Source of the DNA: Burkholderiaceae bacterium
Lineage (GTDB): Bacteria > Pseudomonadota > Gammaproteobacteria > Burkholderiales > Burkholderiaceae_E
Direction of reading: 5' to 3'
DNA length: 15,797 nt
NCBI GenBank assembly: GCA_019428955.1
Contig: JAHYJF010000053.1
Coordinates: 1-15,797 of the forward strand
Part shown: positions 13,832 through 15,797 of the stretch, one piece after another
Numbering within the stretch: position 1 is the stretch's first letter
Layout of the letters: the number at the start of each line of letters is the position of its first letter
The notes under the pieces: model-generated
What the model saw: the letters and a program-made list of their open reading frames with translations, nothing else
Database searches by the model: none
Told to the model about the DNA's origin: nothing
Made by a program: the position numbers and the translations under genes

Positions 13832-14203
13832 TCAACCCGAGAACGACGAGCCGCAACCGCAGGTGGTGGTCGCGTTCGGGTTCTTGATGACGAACTGGGC
13901 GCCTTCGAGGTCTTCCTTATAGTCGATCTCGGCGCCGACCAGGTACTGGTAGCTCATAGCGTCGATGAGCAGCGTTACGCCGTGCCGGCTCATCACGGTA
14001 TCGTCTTCGCCGGTCTCTTCCTCGAACGTGAAGCCGTACTGGAAGCCGGAACACCCGCCGCCTTGCACGAACACGCGCAACTTGAGTTCCGGGTTGCCTT
14101 CCTCCTCGATCAACTGCTTGACCTTGCGGGCCGCGTTGTCGGTAAAGATCAGAAGATCCGGGAGCTGGGTGCTGGTTTCCTGAGTCTGGGTGGCTGCTTG
14201 CAT
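13832..14203 (-). CDS. erpA: Iron-sulfur cluster insertion protein ErpA (A-type carrier)
   Basis: A-type carrier that passes [4Fe-4S] clusters from the assembly scaffold to apoproteins, for example isoprenoid and respiratory enzymes. The 123 residues are slightly longer than E. coli ErpA (114), owing to an extra Gln/Thr-rich N-terminus. The three cluster-binding cysteines are C51 in VQGGGCSGFQYGF and C115/C117 in TTTCGCGSSF. ATG 14203 is chosen because GGAGGGA lies nine bases upstream and the TDNAARKVKQLIEEEGN block follows at the expected place; a further in-frame start at 14251 is upstream of the predicted promoter. It is convergent with bactofilin and read from its own promoter downstream of anmK on the same strand. 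The molybdopterin oxidoreductase in this window is one possible Fe-S client among many. Confidence 0.96.
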   Translation of the reverse strand: MQAATQTQETSTQLPDLLIFTDNAARKVKQLIEEEGNPELKLRVFVQGGGCSGFQYGFTFEEETGEDDTVMSRHGVTLLIDAMSYQYLVGAEIDYKEDLEGAQFVIKNPNATTTCGCGSSFSG

Positions 14204-14227
14204 GAATAGGTCCCTCCATAACGTTCT

Positions 14228-14233
14228 ATTGTA
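14228..14233 (-). promoter_or_regulatory. Candidate -10 element of the erpA promoter
   Basis: The minus strand reads TACAAT, one mismatch from consensus, 24 bases upstream of the erpA start codon. The hexamer 17 bases further upstream, TTCGAA, matches the -35 consensus at only three positions, so activation by a regulator is possible. Confidence 0.5.
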
Positions 14234-14314
14234 CCGTGCCGACATTCCCATTCGAACAACATGTGATTGTCGCTCGGTCAGCGAAAGACCGCCAGGGCAC
14301 CTCGCGCGTCGTCG

Positions 14315-15457
14315 TCAGCCGGGCGGCGGCAGGTAGAGTGCGCCCAGCACCCGCGCGCCGCGCGCGCCAGTGACACCCCCGAGGTCGACCGGGCGGGCGT
14401 CGATGCGCTGGGCGGCCAGCCACGCGAACGCGGCAGCCTCGATGGCCTGCGGGTCGATCCCCCGCTGTGCGGTGCTGACCACCGGAGTTGGCGCACACAT
14501 TGCACGCAGCCGCTCGAGCAATGCCCGGTTGTGAACCCCGCCGCCGCAAACCAGCACTTCGTCGCCGCCGTGGTTGGCGGCGAGGGCGGCCACAATGGTC
14601 GCGGCAGTGAGTTCGAGCAGCGTCGCCTGGACGTCGGCGGGGTCGGCGCTGGAGCTGCCGGACTCGACGAGGCGTTGCTCGAGCCAGTCGGTGTGGAAGG
14701 TCTCGGTGCCGGTGCTCTTGGGCGCGGGAAGCTCGAAGTAGGGTTCGCGCAGGCAGGCCTGGAGCAGTGCCGGCAGAACCTTGCCCGCTTGCCCCCACCG
14801 ACCGCCCTCGTCGAACGGTGCCCCGTGGTGGCGCTGAAACCACTGGTCGAGCAGCGTGTTCCCTGGTCCGGTGTCGAAACCGGCAGCGAGCGTTCCGTCG
14901 GCCCTGATGAAGGTCAGGTTGCTGATGCCGCCGATGTTGAGCACCACGCGCCGCTGCCCTGAGCGTCCGAACAGCTCGCGGTGGAATGCAGGCACCAGCG
15001 GCGCACCCTGGCCGCCAGCGGCGATGTCGCCACTGCGAAAGTCACAGACGACCGGCAAGCCGCAACGCTCGGCGAGCAGCGCGCCGTCAAGCAACTGGAT
15101 GGTGAAGCCGGCGCCCGGGCGGTGGCGCACGGTCTGTCCGTGGGCGCCGATCCCGATCACAGGGGAGCCGAACGGCCCCTGCGCGAGCAGTCCGGCCACC
15201 GCGCGGGCGTAGATTTCGGTGAGTTCCAGAGCGGCACGGGCGGCTCGTTCGAGTTCGTCACCGCCGGAGCGGGTCAGCGCGCGCAGTTCGGCGCGCAGCC
15301 CCGCCGGGATCGGCCGGCTGCACCAGGCGAGCGTGACGCCAGCGGAGCCGGGAACGGAGCGATGGGGCGCGGCGGGCAGTTGCGGCAGTTGCAGGGCCAC
15401 GGCGTCGACTGCATCGACGCTGGTACCCGACATCAAGCCGATGAAGACGCGCGCCAA
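14315..15457 (-). CDS. anmK: Anhydro-N-acetylmuramic acid kinase
   Basis: Cytosolic kinase of peptidoglycan recycling that opens and phosphorylates 1,6-anhydro-MurNAc to MurNAc-6-phosphate using ATP. The 380 residues compare with 369 in E. coli. Motifs run in order: FIGLMSGTSVDAVDAV (substrate/phosphate loop), VIGIGAHGQTVRHRPG, CDFRSGDIAAGGQGAPLVPAFH, LNIGGISNLTFI, GFDTGPGNTLLDQW, VLVCGGGVHNRALLE and IDPQAIEAAAFAWLA. The start is TTG at 15457, because the next ATG falls inside the conserved GLMSGTS motif. No strong Shine-Dalgarno is seen, and the start is only six bases after the stop of the M23 peptidase gene, implying coupled translation. The pairing links a wall hydrolase with recycling of wall fragments. 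Confidence 0.95.
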   Translation of the reverse strand: MARVFIGLMSGTSVDAVDAVALQLPQLPAAPHRSVPGSAGVTLAWCSRPIPAGLRAELRALTRSGGDELERAARAALELTEIYARAVAGLLAQGPFGSPVIGIGAHGQTVRHRPGAGFTIQLLDGALLAERCGLPVVCDFRSGDIAAGGQGAPLVPAFHRELFGRSGQRRVVLNIGGISNLTFIRADGTLAAGFDTGPGNTLLDQWFQRHHGAPFDEGGRWGQAGKVLPALLQACLREPYFELPAPKSTGTETFHTDWLEQRLVESGSSSADPADVQATLLELTAATIVAALAANHGGDEVLVCGGGVHNRALLERLRAMCAPTPVVSTAQRGIDPQAIEAAAFAWLAAQRIDARPVDLGGVTGARGARVLGALYLPPPG

Positions 15458-15463
15458 GGAGCG

Positions 15464-15797
15464 CTACTCGAAGCTAGCGACCTTGGTGATTTCGGTCCGG
15501 GCGAGTTCGGTCTTGTAGCCGGCGGTGAGTGACTTGAAGCGCGCCAGCGCTTCCGCGTCAAGCGGCCGGCCCGAGGGCAGCGCGATCTTGAGCGGATTGG
15601 CCTGGACGCCGCCGACCTGGAACTCGTAGTGCAGATGCGGCCCGGTTGCCCAGCCGGTCTGCCCGACGAATGCGATCACGTCGCCCTGGCGCACCCGGCT
15701 GCCGCGATGAATTCCGCGCACGAAGCCGTTGAGGTGCGCATAGACGGTGGTGACATTGTTGGGATGACGAATCTTGAGGACATTGCCGTAACCACGG
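15464..15797 (-). CDS. M23 family metalloendopeptidase (5' part beyond window)
   Basis: Zinc endopeptidase of the LytM/lysostaphin-like family that cuts peptidoglycan cross-links in the periplasm. About 110 C-terminal residues are visible. The reading frame runs in from the window end with RGYGNVLKIRHPNNVTTVYAHL, then GSRVRQGDVIAFVGQTGWATGPHLHYEF. This gives the conserved His of YAHL and the HLH zinc-ligand motif; the first HxxxD motif is outside the window. After the catalytic domain there is a tail of roughly 55 residues ending EITKVASFE. It is the upstream partner of anmK in a leftward operon. Whether it has a membrane anchor or LysM domains cannot be seen. The nearby bactofilin suggests a possible functional partner. 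Confidence 0.94.
   Translation of the reverse strand, partial: RGYGNVLKIRHPNNVTTVYAHLNGFVRGIHRGSRVRQGDVIAFVGQTGWATGPHLHYEFQVGGVQANPLKIALPSGRPLDAEALARFKSLTAGYKTELARTEITKVASFE

Noticed and set aside
1..15797. CRISPR arrays, insertion sequences, tRNA or rRNA genes
   Set aside because: No regularly spaced repeats, transposase motifs, or tRNA/rRNA signatures were seen on either strand.

Overview
The window reads as chromosomal DNA of a GC-rich betaproteobacterium (Burkholderiales/Rhodocyclales-like). The support is a Gram-negative porin of the betaproteobacterial Porin_4 type, a Coq7-type ubiquinone hydroxylase, and the block rplM-rpsI-argC-(coiled-coil membrane protein)-bactofilin-erpA-anmK-M23 peptidase, an arrangement I associate with betaproteobacteria. 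Genus cannot be fixed from the sequence alone.

Layout. Positions 1-1848 (minus) hold an M20D amidohydrolase followed, with a one-base overlap, by a DppB-type ABC permease cut off by the window start. A divergent promoter region separates this from a plus-strand set: a stand-alone molybdopterin oxidoreductase (2032-4104), an overlapping HExxH lipoprotein aminopeptidase (4101-5165), and a FadD-type acyl-CoA ligase (5256-6953). A bidirectional terminator lies between fadD and a convergent porin (7066-7977, minus). Coq7 (8227-8880) is divergent from the porin. A VapBC toxin-antitoxin pair (9010-9659) with its own promoter and a palindromic operator-like site sits between coq7 and a minus-strand OsmC-family protein (9684-10106).

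The 543-base gap 10107-10649 has no convincing protein gene but is structured. It holds a tandem 22-bp repeat, two perfect inverted repeats, and what looks like a complete small RNA gene (about 10482-10571). The candidate RNA has an extended -10 promoter, two hairpins, an anti-Shine-Dalgarno UCCUCC loop, and a strong plus-strand intrinsic terminator that no plus-strand protein gene explains. It is followed by the rplM promoter and the L13-S9 operon. I regard this candidate sRNA as the best lead in the window.

The right-hand third carries argC (arginine biosynthesis), a membrane-anchored coiled-coil protein, a bactofilin, and on the minus strand ErpA (Fe-S delivery), AnmK (anhydro-MurNAc recycling) and an M23 endopeptidase cut off by the window end. 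Bactofilin, M23 peptidase and AnmK together give this end a cell-wall theme. All identifications come from reading motifs; no database search was run.
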